DNA of 64,000 nucleotides from Candidatus Tumulicola sp. (lineage in GTDB: Bacteria > Vulcanimicrobiota > Vulcanimicrobiia > Vulcanimicrobiales > Vulcanimicrobiaceae). Every line of letters begins with the position of its first letter. Within the stretch, counting starts at the first letter, position 1. Below, piece by piece: positions 1 to 9,040 of the stretch. The position numbers were made by a program, and so were the translations under genes. The notes beneath the pieces are model-generated. The model had not been told where the DNA came from, ran no database searches, and saw nothing but the letters and a program-made list of their open reading frames with translations. The DNA lies in contig DASXDT010000006.1 in the NCBI GenBank assembly GCA_036490475.1, positions 1,240,001 to 1,304,000 of the forward strand. Reading direction: 5' to 3'.

Positions 1-1653
1 GCGGTGGCGGCGATTGTCGGCGGTCTCATCGCGGCCCTCATCGTGTTGCCGGGGCTCGGTCTCGGTACGCTTTGGGACAACAGCGAAACGACGTACGGCG
101 AAGTAGCGCGCGAAATACTGCTCAGACACGACTGGCTGATCATGCACTTCAACGGCTCGAAGTACTTCGTGCAGCCGCCACTGTATTTTTGGCTAGCGGC
201 CTTGTGCGCGAAGGCGTTTGGCGTGAGCGCGTTCTCGCTGCGTTTACCCTCGGCACTGGCAACCATCGCATTGTCGGCCATGACCGGCTATGCGGTCTCG
301 CGTCAAGTCGGCGTACGAGCCGGCGTTTACGCCGCGCTCTTATTGTCGACGTGCGTGATGCAAGCGGTGATCGGCAGGTTGGCGATCATGGACGCATTGC
401 TCGATTTAACGGTCTCGATGGCGATCTTTTGGTGGTTTCGCGGCTTGCAAAGCGGCAGAGCGCGGTATCATGCGTACGGCGCCGCGGCCGCGGGTTTCGG
501 TTTCCTAGCGAAGGGATTCGTCGCTCCCGTCGTAGCGCTGCTCGTCATCATTCCGTACTTTTTTTGGAATCGCCGCCACGAACGGACCATCGCGCCATCC
601 GTGCGCTCGTGTGTCTTGGCTGCTGCGGTATTCCTCGCCGTTTCGTTGCCGTGGCCGGTGCTGCTCTCGTCCACCGAGGGGTTCTCGATGGCACCGCTCG
701 CGATTCTCTTCGGGCAATATACGATCGGGCGCTACACCGGAATCATCGAAAATCAAGGCGGCCCGCTTTGGTATTACCTCCCCGTCATCATCCTCGGCTT
801 TTTTCCGTGGTTCGCATTTTTTCCGATGGCGATCGTTCGAGGAACGCAACTCCTCCGCGGCAGCGTCGACCCCGCGCGAGCCCGGTTGTTGCGCCTCGCA
901 TTCGTATGGATGGTGCTTCCGCTGGCGTTCTTCAGTCTGGCGCAGACGAAGCTACCGAACTATGTTGCTCTCGAATTTCCGGCGCTCGCGCTCCTGACGG
1001 CGCTGTACTTCGACGACATCGTCACCACCGGGCCGAATCGAGCGGCGGTTATCTCGGCGGCGTTCGTGCCGGTAACGATCGGCGGATTGGCGATCGCAAT
1101 CGCGGCGTTCGTAAGCGACAACAAGCTGCACGCCGCCGCCGCGGCGATCCTTCCGGTACTCAGCGCGCTCGGCGCGGCGATATTCCTATTCGCACTGGTG
1201 GTGACGGTTCTGATCGCGTCGCGCTCGACCGCCTGGGCCGCACCGGTCGTGTTGGCTGCCGCCGCCATCGTCGCAATGGATACCGCGGCGATCGTGCTAT
1301 TGCCGGCGGCCGAGGCGTTTAAACCCGTGCCGCGTCTTGCCGCGATCGTGCAACGCGAACGTCTGCCCGGCGACATCGTCGCCATCCAGAATACCAGGGG
1401 CGGAAATGCGTTGTTGTTTTATACCGCGCCGAAAGTCGAGGTTCTGGCGCCTTTCGGATCGCGTGCAAGAAGCGCGGATGGCGTCGATCCGCACGCTGCG
1501 ATTTGCAATGCGCCGCGGGTCTGGGTCGTTGCGCCATTGCCAAAAACCGGCGAGCCGCAAACGTTCGGCCCGACATTCGGGCGTCAGCGCCGCCTGGTCG
1601 CGAGCGATCAGCGCGCCGTGCTGCTGTTATACTACGGCAGCGGTTGCGATTGA
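1..1653 (+). CDS. ArnT/PMT-like glycosyltransferase (GT39 family), 5' end cut by window
   Basis: Integral membrane glycosyltransferase of the GT39/ArnT type, expected to move a sugar from a polyprenyl-phosphate donor to an acceptor on the periplasmic face. From the first in-window GTG (position 4) it is 549 residues with about a dozen hydrophobic segments. The first periplasmic loop carries the acidic motif D25-N-S-E28, and Q57-PPLYFW matches the conserved PPLxYW of ArnT relatives. The frame is open to the left edge and the first membrane helix begins at once, so probably only a few N-terminal residues are missing. The 3' end overlaps the convergent membrane glycosyltransferase gene by 22 bp. 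The acceptor cannot be told from sequence. Confidence 0.85.
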   Translation, partial: AVAAIVGGLIAALIVLPGLGLGTLWDNSETTYGEVAREILLRHDWLIMHFNGSKYFVQPPLYFWLAALCAKAFGVSAFSLRLPSALATIALSAMTGYAVSRQVGVRAGVYAALLLSTCVMQAVIGRLAIMDALLDLTVSMAIFWWFRGLQSGRARYHAYGAAAAGFGFLAKGFVAPVVALLVIIPYFFWNRRHERTIAPSVRSCVLAAAVFLAVSLPWPVLLSSTEGFSMAPLAILFGQYTIGRYTGIIENQGGPLWYYLPVIILGFFPWFAFFPMAIVRGTQLLRGSVDPARARLLRLAFVWMVLPLAFFSLAQTKLPNYVALEFPALALLTALYFDDIVTTGPNRAAVISAAFVPVTIGGLAIAIAAFVSDNKLHAAAAAILPVLSALGAAIFLFALVVTVLIASRSTAWAAPVVLAAAAIVAMDTAAIVLLPAAEAFKPVPRLAAIVQRERLPGDIVAIQNTRGGNALLFYTAPKVEVLAPFGSRARSADGVDPHAAICNAPRVWVVAPLPKTGEPQTFGPTFGRQRRLVASDQRAVLLLYYGSGCD

Positions 1654-3065
1654 AATGTCCGGCCGTACGCAATTCGTACGCCGATCGCAAACACCGCCAT
1701 TAGCGCGCACCACACCGGCAGTTTCGAGATCAGCCATAACGGCTGGTGCGTTTCGAGCCCCGCGATCACGGCATGCCATTCAATTTGCAGCAGCGAATTG
1801 GGTGCAAACGCACCAACCGCGAGCGGCGCCGGATGCGGAAGTTGCGGCGGATTCAGCTCCAACCAATAGATGCCGCCGGCAAATGCGAAGACCATCGCTA
1901 CCGTGGTCCACACTCCGGCGCGTAAACAATACGCACATGCCGTCACGACGAAGACGCTCGCGAGCCATAACTTTTTGATGCCCGCGACGAGAACCCACGG
2001 CACCGCCAACACGGCCGTCGCTACGATCGCCAGCCTGCGCCACCACCCGGGCGCGTAGAGCGCGAACGTCAACGCTGCTGGTATGGCGAAACACATCTCG
2101 ACGACGTGCACGAACACGCCGCCCATCACCGCGGTTGCGGCTGGAAAAAACACCAACAACTCGCGGCGACGAAGGCGCTCGGAAAGGCGCGGGGCCATCA
2201 CCAATCCCGCGAGCGTGAGAACGGCGAATGAAGCGAATCCGGCACCTAACGCGACGCCGTTCGATGCACCGAAGAAATGCAGCGCGTAACTCAGGCTAAA
2301 CTGCAGCGGAAACACGAGTTCGGCGCCGGCCTGAGCCGGCACCACCTGCGTGAGATACACCGCCGACGCGCTCGGACCGACCGCCAACCACGCCGTAATT
2401 GCGAAGAATGCGAGCACCGCAAGCGCGCTTGCGCGGGCCCGCGGAACGAACAGGAGCGTCGCCAGGATGACCGGCGTCCCGAGATGCGGTTCGATTGCCG
2501 TTGCCGCGGCAAAGACGCCTGCCCATGCGTCGCGGCGGCCGGCCAACATCCATCCGCAAACGGCTAACGCAACGAACGCGAACGGCACCACTTGCCCGGC
2601 GTCGATTTCTTCGAAACCAGCCGATAGGATCAACGCGGCAAGAACTGCGCCGAGCGGCAAGCCCAAACGCCATAACGCAAACGACGCCAACGTTAGCGCC
2701 GCAACGATTGCCAGCGACCATAACGCTCGCGCGACCGGATAAGAAACTATTGCGAGCGCCATGAGCGCGGGAAAATCGTACGGCGGCTGCGGAGCCGGCA
2801 TCGCCATCGCCGGATTCGCGCGGAACGACGGCGACGTAACGACGCGATGTTCGCACGTACGCATCGGTTCGTAGCGATACGGATCGTGTCCGGAGTCGAG
2901 CACTTGGCCGGCGCAGTAGAACTCCGGCAGATCGTAGGCGACGTTCCACGGCAGATCGGCCTTGAGTCGCGCGAGGTCGCGCAACGCCGCGATGCCGAGC
3001 AACAACAAAAAAACCGCAATCGCTTTCGACCACCAGGTCGAAGGCGCGCGGCTCGTCGTTTTCAT
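1632..3065 (-). CDS. GT87/DUF2029-type membrane glycosyltransferase
   Basis: A 477-residue polytopic membrane protein. After one N-terminal helix it has a loop with D45-LPEFYCAG and HDPY at 60-63, as in the polyprenyl-phosphate-mannose-dependent mannosyltransferases of GT87. The rest alternates hydrophobic helices and short loops to the C-terminus. It is the last gene of a minus-strand set: secreted protein (4724-4359), propeller lipoprotein (4353-3088), then this gene after 22 bp. The likely role is adding a hexose to a cell-envelope glycan or lipid. Substrate unknown; the family call rests on topology and the loop motif. Confidence 0.75.
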   Translation of the reverse strand: MKTTSRAPSTWWSKAIAVFLLLLGIAALRDLARLKADLPWNVAYDLPEFYCAGQVLDSGHDPYRYEPMRTCEHRVVTSPSFRANPAMAMPAPQPPYDFPALMALAIVSYPVARALWSLAIVAALTLASFALWRLGLPLGAVLAALILSAGFEEIDAGQVVPFAFVALAVCGWMLAGRRDAWAGVFAAATAIEPHLGTPVILATLLFVPRARASALAVLAFFAITAWLAVGPSASAVYLTQVVPAQAGAELVFPLQFSLSYALHFFGASNGVALGAGFASFAVLTLAGLVMAPRLSERLRRRELLVFFPAATAVMGGVFVHVVEMCFAIPAALTFALYAPGWWRRLAIVATAVLAVPWVLVAGIKKLWLASVFVVTACAYCLRAGVWTTVAMVFAFAGGIYWLELNPPQLPHPAPLAVGAFAPNSLLQIEWHAVIAGLETHQPLWLISKLPVWCALMAVFAIGVRIAYGRTFQSQPLP

Positions 3066-3087
3066 CTGACGTTCGTTCGGCTAGCTG

Positions 3088-4353
3088 CTAGAAGTTCGAC
3101 AGGGGCAGAGCGCGTAAGTACTCCGTGTCGGTGACGAACAGCGTCTTGCCGAGAATGACCGGCGGCGACGTGGTGTACGGCCGGTCGTACGGAACCGCGG
3201 CGAGTACGGCGCCGGTGCGGGCATCGAGCCGGTAGAACACCCCTCCCGTGTCGCCGACGTAAACGCTGCCGCGGTCGATCACCGGGCTCATCTTGACGGA
3301 AGCGTTGGTGTGCATGTGCCACTTCACGCGTCCGGTCGCGGCGTCGAACGCGAGCAACTCGGACGTCGCCGGAATCGATTGATAGAGAACGCCGCCGTCG
3401 TACGTGCCGGCGATCGCGCGTTCGTTGGAACCGACTGCGGTGTAGTATCCGGTTGCGCTGGTATAGCGCCAGCGCATTTTGCCGGTCGTTTCATCGAGCG
3501 CGACCACGCTGTTGTTGCCGGTGGCTTCGAGCGGACCTTTCGGGCCGTCTTTGGCCGACTCGACGAACACCATGTTTTGCGCGACCGTCGGCGTGCAGTC
3601 GCCGTTACCGTATGGAGCGCTCCAGCGAATCGCGCCGGTGTGCAAATCCAGCGCGAGCGTATGGCTGCGGCCGATCTCGTAGACCTCCGGTTTGCCCTGC
3701 GTCGCGGCGAGAAACACGACCCCGCGATCGATCATCGCCGACGCCATCGTCGGGACGCCCGGTACCTGCGTCTTCCAAAGCAATCGACCGGTTAGCGCGT
3801 CGACCGCCTGCGCGAAATTATCACCGGTCGCGAATACCAACACGCCATTGTCGTAGGCGGCCGAGGGCATCGCTTCACCGACGGTCGGATACTGCCATAC
3901 CGCCGCACCGCTATCGGCTTTGAAGGCGTACCAGTGATTGCCCGACGGCCGTCCCCATGCCGCCGATCCCTTACGTTCCCACAGTTGGCGGTTCGTCCCG
4001 GAGCCGACGAAGACCATGCCTCCGGCGACGATCGGACTCGACATCAGCACGTCGTCCGCGCGGGTGCGCCATTGCACCGCGCCGTTGGCCGGGTCGATCG
4101 CCAGCAGATCGCCCGCAAACGTTGCCGCATAGAGCCAGCGTCCGTCGTAGGCGAGTCCACCGTTCATCTTGGCTCCCGTGTCGATCGCGTAGGTCGTTTC
4201 GGGAAGTTGCGAAGGAAGCACCGCGTTATGCGTCAAGCCGTTCTGATACATCGTCCAGGTGACCGGCGAAGCGCTCGAGGCCGCATGATTGCAAGCCGAA
4301 AGCGCGAGCGCGACAAAAAGTGCGCCCGCGACGACGGATGATGACCGAAACAA
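3088..4353 (-). CDS. PQQ-like beta-propeller lipoprotein
   Basis: A 421-residue exported propeller protein. The signal ends in a lipobox (LSAC, Cys21), so it should be lipid-anchored outside the cytoplasm. Seven copies of a repeat like (L/A)xAxDxxTGxxxW run along the chain, the hallmark of PQQ-enzyme/BamB-type blades. It lacks obvious PQQ or catalytic residues, so it is more likely a binding or scaffold protein than a quinoprotein dehydrogenase. The start is TTG; no better upstream start exists because the preceding gene ends only 5 bp away. Possible BamB-like assembly factor, but no bam gene is nearby. Confidence 0.8.
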   Translation of the reverse strand: MFRSSSVVAGALFVALALSACNHAASSASPVTWTMYQNGLTHNAVLPSQLPETTYAIDTGAKMNGGLAYDGRWLYAATFAGDLLAIDPANGAVQWRTRADDVLMSSPIVAGGMVFVGSGTNRQLWERKGSAAWGRPSGNHWYAFKADSGAAVWQYPTVGEAMPSAAYDNGVLVFATGDNFAQAVDALTGRLLWKTQVPGVPTMASAMIDRGVVFLAATQGKPEVYEIGRSHTLALDLHTGAIRWSAPYGNGDCTPTVAQNMVFVESAKDGPKGPLEATGNNSVVALDETTGKMRWRYTSATGYYTAVGSNERAIAGTYDGGVLYQSIPATSELLAFDAATGRVKWHMHTNASVKMSPVIDRGSVYVGDTGGVFYRLDARTGAVLAAVPYDRPYTTSPPVILGKTLFVTDTEYLRALPLSNF

Positions 4354-4358
4354 GGGAA

Positions 4359-4724
4359 CTAGTCAGGCATGACGCAGGCGAGTTGGTTGTGCCACTTCGC
4401 CTGCACGTTCTTTGCGGAAACGGTGTGATCGTGACCGTTGGCCGTGACGACGGCCGACGCACCTGAGGAGGAACGCGTGAACGTAATCGTATCGATGCCG
4501 GACGACGACGTGTCGACCTGCTCGGTGACGCCCGCCAAGCTGGACGAGCGTGCGTGTCCGAGCGTGAACGTAACGCTTCCCAGCGCGCCGCTGCACGCCG
4601 CCGCAGCTTGTTTGAACGTGAGCGTTGAGGGCGAAAGCGTCACCGCTGATGCGGCCGGCGCTGCGGTTTGCATTGCCGCTGCCAGCAACGCGAACAGCGC
4701 TAAACGGATGACCGGAGATTTCAT
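4359..4724 (-). CDS. small secreted protein, unknown function
   Basis: A 121-residue protein with a clear signal peptide (about 26 residues, ending APAAS-A). The mature part is Ser/Thr-rich and beta-prone with just two cysteines (C44 and C117) that could form a disulfide. A GAGGAG ribosome-binding site lies about 10 bp before the ATG. It is the first gene of the set that continues into the propeller lipoprotein 5 bp downstream. The divergent gene starts only 34 bp away, so the two promoters must overlap or lie inside coding sequence. I recognise no family. Confidence 0.65.
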   Translation of the reverse strand: MKSPVIRLALFALLAAAMQTAAPAASAVTLSPSTLTFKQAAAACSGALGSVTFTLGHARSSSLAGVTEQVDTSSSGIDTITFTRSSSGASAVVTANGHDHTVSAKNVQAKWHNQLACVMPD

Positions 4725-4758
4725 GCGGTCGATAACTCCTCGATGCTAGGTTGAACGA

Positions 4759-5904
4759 TTGAAAAACTTACGCGACGGCCGCCTAGTCCCTTTAATCGTG
4801 CTGCTGGCGAGCGTGCTCTCTGCGTGCGGTGGACGCGCCTCCGTGCCGGCCTCGACGTCCGCATCGATCGAAACGCCCGGAAGCTCGCGCTGCCACGTCC
4901 GCTTTTACGCGCCGAAGGGCGTGCCGCATCCGCATCTGACCGTCGCGCACGGTCCGGGATTGGTGATCGGGGGCGGCGGAACCGACGTCGACGCGGAGTT
5001 CGTCTGGATGCACGACACCGTGGTTGGATCGCATACGCGGCGGGGCGGCGACGTCGTTGTCTTGCGGGCCGACGGCAGCCAGGACTACGACGACTACATC
5101 TATCGACAGGCGCCATTCTGGTCGGTACGAACGATCAAGTTGCCGCCGTGCGCGACCGCGGGTGACATCGCGCACGCTGCCGCGATTGTTTCGCGATCGA
5201 CGATCGTGTTTTTTGCCGGCGGTAATCAAGCCGAGTACGTCATCTGGAAGAACACGCCGCTGCAGGCGGCCGTACAAAATGTGTACGATCGCGGCGGCGC
5301 AGTCGGAGGCACGAGCGCCGGCGCGTCAATTCTTGGCCGCGACGTCTTCGATGCGGTCGCCGAAGGTGACGAACAAACCACGACCGACAACGCGGTGCAC
5401 GATCCGTACGAGCACACGATTAGCTTCACATACGACTTTCTGCGGTTCGCGCCGCTGCGCGACACGGTTACAGACCCGCATTTCGTCGCTCGTAATCGAT
5501 TTGGGCGCGAGGCGGTATTCGTCGCGCGACAGATCGCCGACGGGCGCGTGGCAAAGCAGCCGCCGGTCGCCTATGGCCTGGGCGTCGACGAAGCGGGCTC
5601 GGTTGTGATCGACAGACGCGGCGTCGGCACGTTGCTCGTCCAGTTTCACTCCGGATCCGCCTTCGCCATCGAAGAGCACGCCGCCAGAAGGATCGTAGCG
5701 GGAAAGCCGTTCGTCTCGTCGGTGCTCCACGTCACGCGCCTGGGCCCGGGCGATCGCTACGATTTCATACGGCACTGCGGCGACGAGCCGTCGTACGATG
5801 TGACCGTCGACGGCGATCGCCCGCATCCGATGATGTACGCGCCGGCCAATCCGTACCGCATTCCGGCGGGCAGCCGGCCGAGGCCGTGCCCGCATCGCGG
5901 CTAG
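4759..5904 (+). CDS. cyanophycinase-like peptidase S51 lipoprotein
   Basis: A 381-residue member of peptidase family S51, whose best-known members hydrolyse cyanophycin (multi-L-arginyl-poly-aspartate) to beta-Asp-Arg. An N-terminal lipobox (LSAC, Cys23) predicts an exported lipoprotein, unlike the cytoplasmic cyanophycinases of producers. The nucleophile motif GGTSAGA is at 183-189 (Ser186), preceded by FAGGNQ near 152-156, both typical of the family. No cyanophycin synthetase is in the window, so the enzyme would act on external polymer or another beta-aspartyl peptide. Start is TTG at 4759; an in-frame GTG further on would cut into the signal peptide. Confidence 0.8.
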   Translation: MKNLRDGRLVPLIVLLASVLSACGGRASVPASTSASIETPGSSRCHVRFYAPKGVPHPHLTVAHGPGLVIGGGGTDVDAEFVWMHDTVVGSHTRRGGDVVVLRADGSQDYDDYIYRQAPFWSVRTIKLPPCATAGDIAHAAAIVSRSTIVFFAGGNQAEYVIWKNTPLQAAVQNVYDRGGAVGGTSAGASILGRDVFDAVAEGDEQTTTDNAVHDPYEHTISFTYDFLRFAPLRDTVTDPHFVARNRFGREAVFVARQIADGRVAKQPPVAYGLGVDEAGSVVIDRRGVGTLLVQFHSGSAFAIEEHAARRIVAGKPFVSSVLHVTRLGPGDRYDFIRHCGDEPSYDVTVDGDRPHPMMYAPANPYRIPAGSRPRPCPHRG

Positions 5905-6092
5905 CTACCGACTTTAAAGTGCGCGACCGAATTCCACAGACCAAAGACTTGCAGCAACCAGACGACGACCGCAATCACAACAACGGCGTTGAGGATCGAT
6001 TTTATTGGTCCGGCCATCGGAATGTAGGTATTGATCAACCACAATAGGACGCCGACCACGATCAGGACGATAACGACTTCTAATAACGGCAT
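5901..6092 (-). CDS. Thivi_2564-type small membrane protein
   Basis: A 63-residue protein, almost all membrane helix: two hydrophobic stretches (about 5-20 and 31-50) around a short IPMAGPIKSI turn. This matches the widespread Thivi_2564 family of small membrane proteins, whose function is unknown. It follows the endonuclease/phosphatase gene by 30 bp on the same strand and overlaps the convergent cyanophycinase gene by 4 bp. Confidence 0.75.
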   Translation of the reverse strand: MPLLEVVIVLIVVGVLLWLINTYIPMAGPIKSILNAVVVIAVVVWLLQVFGLWNSVAHFKVGS

Positions 6093-6122
6093 GCTGCGTT
6101 GTACCCCGCATAGCGCCTGGAT

Positions 6123-6887
6123 TCACATGGCCGGCGGCTCGTTCAGGTCGACGATCAGCGCGGAGTGATCGGTGAGTCGAAGCTCGCGAAACGAGTGGTC
6201 GTATTCCGCCGCGCGAACGGCCGGCAGCAGTGCGGCCGAAACGAAGGCCTTATCGATCCGCCAGCCGCTGCGGCCCACGTACTTGGCATCGCGACGGAAG
6301 GGCTGCCAGCTATAGTCGATTTGACCGGGATGGGCTGAGAGCCACGCCTCGGTCCAATATCGCTCGAGTTGTTCGTAGAGATCGGCGGTGCTAAACTCGT
6401 CGGCCAGGCGTCCGGTCCGGACATTGATCTCGATGTCGGTCTCGTTGCGGCCGGAGTTGAAATCGCCGATGCACAACGCGCGCGCACCGCGTTCGTTGTA
6501 GCGTTGCGCTGTTGCGATCAGCGACCGCAGATGCGGCCGCTTGCGGTCTTGTCCGGGCAGATAGACGCCGAAGATATCGATCGTTTCGAAGCGCGCTCGC
6601 ACAACGGCGTCCGGATATTCGTCCGGTTCCAGCCCGAACGGATTGACGAGTGAGGCGAACGGGGTGCGCGCGGCGATCAACACGCCGTTATCCGCGGCGG
6701 AACCGGACCAGGCAGCATGCTCCAAGCCTCCCGCACGCAAGCCCGATCGCAAAAACTCGCCAGCAGCGGTATCGCGAAACTCGGAATACACCACGACGTC
6801 TGGTCGATGCTCGAGCGTTCCCGCAAGCAGTCCGCCGAGCTTCTTGCGGCTTCCGCCGGCGCGCAGGTTGAGGGCTAGGACGCGCAT
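6123..6887 (-). CDS. endonuclease/exonuclease/phosphatase (EEP) family protein
   Basis: A 254-residue single EEP domain with the metal-dependent phosphodiesterase core: Asn7 in the first strand (ALNLRAGG), Glu36 (YSEFRD), D142-x-N144 (GDFNSG) and D240-H241 (LTDHSAL). The layout resembles exonuclease III/APE-type enzymes, but it lacks clear DNA-lesion motifs and could be a nuclease or a phosphodiesterase. No signal peptide, so cytoplasmic. Small membrane protein 5901-6092 follows on the same strand. Confidence 0.8.
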   Translation of the reverse strand: MRVLALNLRAGGSRKKLGGLLAGTLEHRPDVVVYSEFRDTAAGEFLRSGLRAGGLEHAAWSGSAADNGVLIAARTPFASLVNPFGLEPDEYPDAVVRARFETIDIFGVYLPGQDRKRPHLRSLIATAQRYNERGARALCIGDFNSGRNETDIEINVRTGRLADEFSTADLYEQLERYWTEAWLSAHPGQIDYSWQPFRRDAKYVGRSGWRIDKAFVSAALLPAVRAAEYDHSFRELRLTDHSALIVDLNEPPAM

Positions 6888-6929
6888 CGCGGTTCGATTC
6901 GCGCCGGGCCGGGTATCCCTGCTGTCGAG

Positions 6930-7085
6930 ATGGATGAAACAATAAAACCCGATGTGCCACGGGGCGACAAGCCCCTAACGCCGGCCGAAGCCATTCGCGA
7001 GCAGCGCGATACGTACGGAGATTCGAGTGAGTCTCCGAACCGCCAGGATCAGGAAGACGAGCACGCAGGCGCCGAGAATTCGTAG
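6930..7085 (+). CDS. small acidic hydrophilic protein, hypothetical
   Basis: An ATG-started frame of 51 codons in the 274-bp gap between two larger genes. The product is strongly hydrophilic, rich in Asp/Glu/Arg/Gln, with no Cys or Trp and no membrane segment, and contains the phrase LTPAEAIREQRDTYGDS. Such composition is unlike random frames here, which are Arg/Ala/Pro-rich. No strong Shine-Dalgarno precedes it. It may be a real small disordered protein, transcribed toward the phosphatase gene 76 bp later; unproven. Confidence 0.4.
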   Translation: MDETIKPDVPRGDKPLTPAEAIREQRDTYGDSSESPNRQDQEDEHAGAENS

Positions 7086-7161
7086 TCATTATCGCGCTCG
7101 CCCAGGGAACCGCGCGAGATCGTCGCGGGAACGGCGCAACCCGCGCAGTAACTGACTTGCG

Positions 7162-8715
7162 ATGACGATGCGGCGACCGTTAATACTGCTCTTATTCGTA
7201 TTAGTGGCGATCGTTGTCGGACTCGTGCTCGGCGGCGTTGCGATTCGAAATTCGGTGGCGCAATCGTTCGCGACCGGTCAGCAGATTCGCAGTGCGCGAA
7301 CGCTGGTGTTCGGCGCAATCGAATCGCAGCTGAATGAAGAGACCGGTATCCGCGGTTATGCCGCCACCGGCGACGCGGAGTTCTTGCAGCCTTACAACGT
7401 GGGCCGCGCGAACTTGCCGTCGATCTTCCCAAAGTTGGCGAGCCGTCTCCAGGCGTTGCATATGAGCGATGGGCTGGCAGACGTCGAAGCAGCGCGCGAC
7501 ACGAACGACCTATGGTTGCGTATCGTTGCCGCCCCGACGATTCGCGATCGCCATTACAAGGTGCTGGAGTCTGCGCGTCTCGGCAAGGTGTTGGTGGATC
7601 GTTTCCGATCGCAGATGGCGCGCCTCCAAATCGCGATGGACGCGCAAAACTCGTTGCTGCAGGAAGCCTATCAGCGAGATCTCGTGGAGCTCGGTTTGAT
7701 CGTTGGGCTCTCGGCCCTCTTATTGCTCGCAACCGGATTGATCTTCGCTGACGCGCAAACGCGTGCATGGAATCGGATCGATGTGCAGCGTCGGGAACGA
7801 CTGGAGCAGTCGATGCGCGAACGCGAGTTGCTGGCGACGCAGCGCGGTTTACGGGCTGCCTACGAGGCCGAGAAACGCATCGCCGACACGTTACAAGAAG
7901 CGTTCTCGCACAAACAGTTGCCGGCATCGCCCGCGGTCAGCTTTAGCGCGACATACGTGCCGGCGACCGACGAGGCGCGCGTCGGCGGAGATTGGTACGA
8001 TGCGTTCGACATAGGCAACAATCGCATATTATTCAGCATCGGCGACATCGCGGGTCACGGTTTGTCGGCGGCGGTCGCAATGAGCCGCGTCCGCAATGAG
8101 ATGTTGTCGGGCGCGCTGACGGATCTCAATGCCGAGGCGATTTTGGCTCGCGTGAACCATCGCATCCTAGCACAAGGCCCGCAAGCGCCGATTGCGACGG
8201 CGATTGTCGGAATCGCCGACGCCGAACGGTACGAATTCTTGTATGCGACGGCTGGCCATCCGCCGCCGGTACTGATCGAACCGGGCCGGCCGGCACGACT
8301 GCTCGCCTTCGGCGGATTGCCGTTGGGCGTGTCCGAAAAGAGTTCGTATCAAACGCGTCGCGTTCAGACCGTCCCCGGCGCGCGGTTCATCTTGTATACC
8401 GACGGCGTCATCGAACACACGAGAAATATTTTGGAAGGGGAGCGCTTGTTGCTGCAAGCGGCGAATGCAACGTCCACGGTCGACGACGCGGCCGAAGCAA
8501 TTTATCGCTCGATCTTCAGCGATCACGGCGCATCCGACGACGTCGCCATCCTCACGATCGGCTTTTCGCTGATCCGGCGGCTGGGTATGACTGTTTCCGC
8601 CGAGGACGGAAACGCTTCGTTCCGGGGCGAGGTGCGTGGCGAGCAAACATCTCTCGCCCCGGACGGACCGGGCGTCGCAAATGGCGTTGCCGCATTGTGG
8701 GGATTGGCGTCATGA
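7162..8715 (+). CDS. CHASE3-sensor PP2C/SpoIIE serine phosphatase
   Basis: A 517-residue membrane sensor phosphatase. One helix (about 6-28), a periplasmic four-helix CHASE3-like segment (about 30-170), a second helix (176-196), a short coiled region, then a PPM/SpoIIE phosphatase domain from about 235. Metal-binding acidic residues are visible in GGDWYD (D277, D280), GDIAGHG (D295), a DGV motif and SDDVAIL near the end. It should dephosphorylate the downstream STAS protein in a partner-switching relay controlled by an outside signal. Its stop overlaps the next ATG (ATGA). About 45 C-terminal residues beyond the phosphatase fold are low in predicted structure. Confidence 0.88.
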   Translation: MTMRRPLILLLFVLVAIVVGLVLGGVAIRNSVAQSFATGQQIRSARTLVFGAIESQLNEETGIRGYAATGDAEFLQPYNVGRANLPSIFPKLASRLQALHMSDGLADVEAARDTNDLWLRIVAAPTIRDRHYKVLESARLGKVLVDRFRSQMARLQIAMDAQNSLLQEAYQRDLVELGLIVGLSALLLLATGLIFADAQTRAWNRIDVQRRERLEQSMRERELLATQRGLRAAYEAEKRIADTLQEAFSHKQLPASPAVSFSATYVPATDEARVGGDWYDAFDIGNNRILFSIGDIAGHGLSAAVAMSRVRNEMLSGALTDLNAEAILARVNHRILAQGPQAPIATAIVGIADAERYEFLYATAGHPPPVLIEPGRPARLLAFGGLPLGVSEKSSYQTRRVQTVPGARFILYTDGVIEHTRNILEGERLLLQAANATSTVDDAAEAIYRSIFSDHGASDDVAILTIGFSLIRRLGMTVSAEDGNASFRGEVRGEQTSLAPDGPGVANGVAALWGLAS

Positions 8716-9038
8716 GCGATCGTTCAACGTTCGAAGTGATCAAGTTGGCCGGCGAGCTGGACGTCGCGCGCAAAGACGAGTTGCACGCCGCGCTCGTGAT
8801 CGGCGCATCGGCGCGCGCGATCCTGTTAGATATGAGCGAGGTCACGTACGCCGACTCTACCGCTCTCACCGAGATGCTACGCTTTAGCACGCAGGCCGAA
8901 CGAGAGCGCGTTCCGGTGGCGATCGTCGCGACGAGCCCGCAACTCGATCGCATTATCCATTACGCGGGCCTCAACGAAGTGTTCAAGATCTTTACCGATC
9001 GCGGCGAAGCCCTCAGCTACTTAGAATCGGCATCCTAG
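8712..9038 (+). CDS. STAS-domain anti-sigma factor antagonist
   Basis: A 108-residue single STAS domain like RsbV/SpoIIAA. The phospho-site segment reads YADST, with Ser49 as the likely phosphorylated residue. The ATG at 8712 overlaps the stop of the SpoIIE phosphatase, giving tight coupling, and is preferred over an in-frame GTG 15 bp earlier. It should be phosphorylated by the HATPase that begins 2 bp downstream and reactivated by the upstream phosphatase. The ultimate target (sigma factor or other) is not in the window. Confidence 0.88.
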   Translation: MSDRSTFEVIKLAGELDVARKDELHAALVIGASARAILLDMSEVTYADSTALTEMLRFSTQAERERVPVAIVATSPQLDRIIHYAGLNEVFKIFTDRGEALSYLESAS

Positions 9039-9040
9039 GC

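Noticed and set aside
72-1322. Long antisense or shifted open frames, such as 72-1322 and many others inside larger genes
   Set aside because: High GC makes long stop-free frames by chance; these are Arg/Ser/Ala-rich with no motifs and lie inside clear genes.
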